The notes under the pieces: generated by a model
What the model saw: the letters and a program-made list of their open reading frames with translations, nothing else
The model's database searches: none
Told to the model about the DNA's origin: nothing
Position numbers and translations under genes: made by a program
From: UBA8950 sp034411635
GTDB taxonomy: Bacteria; Chloroflexota; Anaerolineae; Anaerolineales; Villigracilaceae
Assembly: GCA_034411635.1 (NCBI GenBank)
Contig: DAOUML010000277.1
Span: 1 to 8,229, forward strand
DNA length: 8,229 nt
Direction of reading: 5' to 3'
In this document: one piece after another, positions 6,814 through 8,229 of the stretch
How positions within the stretch are numbered: the first letter of the stretch is position 1
How the letters are laid out: the number at the start of each line of letters is the position of its first letter

Positions 6814-7179
6814 CTAGACACTGGCTAACGAGCGCAGGACTTCATCCAGCGTCTCAACCGACACCGGCTTGGTCAGGAAAGCGCGCGCGCCTTCGCGCAG
6901 GGCTTGCTGGCGGGTTTCGGGCTGGTCATCCGATGAAACAACAATGACCGGTATTTTTGCCAGGCGCGGCTCGCGGCTGATAAATTTCAGCACTTCAAAA
7001 CCGCTTACGCCCGGCATGTTAATATCGAGAAAAACCAGATCGGGGGTTTCCTGGCGCAAAATCGTAATGCCAGCGCTCGAACCATACACAGCCCGGGCCG
7101 GATAGCCCAAAGCCTTAAGAATACGTACCAGCGTATCAGCCGTAGCGCGCGAATCGTCAATCACCAGCACATTTTTCAT
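6814..7179 (-). CDS. Stand-alone response regulator receiver (CheY-like)
   Basis: The 121-residue product is a single receiver domain with no output domain. The acidic pocket is Asp8-Asp9, the phosphoacceptor is Asp52 (in Phe-Leu-Asp-Ile-Asn-Met-Pro), the switch Ser/Thr is Ser82 or Ser83, the aromatic switch position is Phe101 and the conserved lysine is Lys104 before Pro105. Every residue needed for phosphorylation is present, so it should be an active phosphorelay or protein-interaction module. Its partner kinase is not in the window. The ATG at 7179 overlaps the TGA of the upstream MoeA fusion as ATGA, and a GGAGG sits 7 bases before it, so the two are translationally coupled. The target of the signal is unknown; the context offers molybdenum cofactor metabolism as a link, which is inference only. 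Confidence 0.95.
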   Translation of the reverse strand: MKNVLVIDDSRATADTLVRILKALGYPARAVYGSSAGITILRQETPDLVFLDINMPGVSGFEVLKFISREPRLAKIPVIVVSSDDQPETRQQALREGARAFLTKPVSVETLDEVLRSLASV

Positions 7180-8229
7180 ACTTCTGCCTCCAGGAAAATT
7201 TTACCCATCACAGACGTATCATACCCCGGCAGGGCGCGAACAGCATTCTGAAATGCTTGCGATTGCATTAAACCAAAGAGCGGCGCGAGCAAATCGCTTT
7301 CTGCATGAATTTCAGGAATAACCAAATCATAACGCTCGTGAAAGAGCGGCACAAAATCCAACTCCAGCGCCTGGGCCGCTGCCGGAATGCCCAGACCGCA
7401 ATCAGCGCGCCCACTGGCAACCGCCGCCGCCACGCCCAGGTGGGTATATTCTTCTTCAGCATAACCGCGCACAGCCTCAGAGGCAAGGCCTAATTTATCC
7501 AGATGATAATCGAGCAAGACTCTCGTCCCTGCGCCGCGCTGGCGATTAATGAAGGCGACCTCGTCCCGAACCAAATCCTGCAAGGAACGGACTCCCTTTG
7601 GGTTGCCTCGCCGTACCATCAGCCCCTGCTCCCGCCTGACCAATCCCACCAACCGCACCGGCACGCCGGGCAAATACTGGCGAATGTATTTCAGGTTGTA
7701 CTCGCCGGTTTCCGGGTCGAGCAGGTGCGAACCGGCCAAGTGAGCCTCGCCTCGCTTGAGCGCCACCAACCCACCCTGCGAGCCGACATTGGCCGAAACC
7801 AGCCGCCGCTCGGAATCAGACAGGAACTGCGCCATCAAATCAAGGATGACATCATGCGAACCGATGCAGAAAATGGTACGGTCGATCTCTGGCCTGGAAC
7901 GAAACAGACGCGCCTGAACCTGCTCGCCCGCTTCGACGCCCTGCACGCCACTCGGAACCAGCACCAACGCATCAGCGCGCACCAATGAGGTGATTACGCC
8001 CGCCCCGCGCGCAATTGGCGCGGCCAGCACCTTCTCACCCACACGCCCAATGGCTACCCGCATAAAATCGTCGTCGCCGGGCGGGGAGGTCACTTTGCGG
8101 GTCATGGTCACTGTTTCGATGGGCAACTCCGCCGGGCGGCGGCCCAGCCAGCGGGCGATAATCTCTTCGGCAAAAATATCCACCGTCAGCGCGGCGGAGA
8201 CAGGGTAGCCGGGGACGCCAATGATGGGG
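7176..8229 (-). CDS. moeA: MoeA-type molybdopterin molybdenumtransferase fused to a PBP-like domain, 5'-truncated
   Basis: The frame stays open to the right edge, giving 350 visible residues. A GTG at 8183 is not the start, because the codons before it encode Pro-Ile-Ile-Gly-Val-Pro-Gly-Tyr-Pro-Val-Ser, a hallmark of the MoeA/MogA-like domain. The N-terminal MoeA domains therefore lie outside the window. Visible residues 1-35 end the MoeA catalytic domain III. Residues of about 37-110 are MoeA domain IV, including the Ala-Arg-Gly-Ala-Gly-Val-Ile-Thr-Ser-Leu segment. From about 118 onward follows a PBP-like (LysR-substrate-domain-like) region, with Gly-Ser-His-Asp near 123-126 and Asn-Arg-Gln-Arg-Gly-Ala-Gly-Thr near 228-235. 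MoeA inserts molybdenum into molybdopterin in the cytoplasm. MoeA fused to this PBP-like domain is a known architecture; the domain may bind molybdate, tungstate or a related ligand, which is inference. Tungsten-cofactor function is possible. The downstream receiver gene overlaps its stop by four bases. Confidence 0.93.
   Translation of the reverse strand, partial: PIIGVPGYPVSAALTVDIFAEEIIARWLGRRPAELPIETVTMTRKVTSPPGDDDFMRVAIGRVGEKVLAAPIARGAGVITSLVRADALVLVPSGVQGVEAGEQVQARLFRSRPEIDRTIFCIGSHDVILDLMAQFLSDSERRLVSANVGSQGGLVALKRGEAHLAGSHLLDPETGEYNLKYIRQYLPGVPVRLVGLVRREQGLMVRRGNPKGVRSLQDLVRDEVAFINRQRGAGTRVLLDYHLDKLGLASEAVRGYAEEEYTHLGVAAAVASGRADCGLGIPAAAQALELDFVPLFHERYDLVIPEIHAESDLLAPLFGLMQSQAFQNAVRALPGYDTSVMGKIFLEAEV
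7187..7191 (-). promoter_or_regulatory. Ribosome binding site of the receiver gene
   Basis: GGAGG on the minus strand lies 7 bases upstream of the ATG at 7179, inside the end of the MoeA-fusion coding region. It lets the receiver be translated at a good rate of its own in addition to coupling. Confidence 0.75.

Noticed and set aside
7176..8183. A complete 335-residue gene starting at the GTG at 8183
   Set aside because: The frame remains open to the window edge, and the upstream codons encode the conserved MoeA segment ending in Gly-Tyr-Pro-Val-Ser, so the GTG is internal and the gene is 5'-truncated.

Overview
The window looks like a moderately GC-rich bacterial chromosome. The combination of a ClpC-type unfoldase, a bacterial presequence-protease-like M16C peptidase and a MoeA fused to a periplasmic-binding-protein-like (PBP-like) domain is reminiscent of Chloroflexota (Anaerolineae-like). 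That taxonomic guess comes from protein flavour only and is moderately confident at best. There are no rRNA or tRNA genes, CRISPR arrays, insertion sequences or phage genes that I can see. This is mostly ordinary, tightly packed housekeeping DNA.

Left part, plus strand (1-3830). A gene of unknown function enters from the left edge and ends at 687. It overlaps by 4 bases (ATGA) a small HIT-family (histidine triad) hydrolase gene, so the two are probably translationally coupled. A 124-base gap follows, holding an extended -10 promoter candidate, two interlocked inverted repeats, a small hairpin and a strong ribosome binding site. It leads into an intact clpC encoding an 831-residue AAA+ unfoldase that carries a ClpP-docking tripeptide. 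A perfect 19-bp stem-loop with a T tract ends clpC and also lies just past the stop of the convergent gene on the other strand, so it probably serves both.

Right part, minus strand (3835-8229). In transcription order there are three genes. The first is a MoeA / PBP-like fusion protein that runs off the right edge, so its N-terminal half is outside the window. The second is a stand-alone CheY-like receiver whose ATG overlaps the fusion's TGA. The third is a 968-residue M16C zinc peptidase of the PreP/Cym1 type. The gap between receiver and peptidase consists almost entirely of degenerate 7-base repeats.

How the genes work together: ClpC (with ClpP encoded elsewhere) and the M16C peptidase both act in protein and peptide turnover, but they are convergent and not an operon. 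The MoeA fusion acts in molybdenum cofactor synthesis, and its tight coupling to a lone receiver domain is the most curious functional link. I see no convincing new defence or mobile system. The best leads are the heptamer tract, the clpC upstream inverted repeats and the MoeA-PBP/receiver pair.
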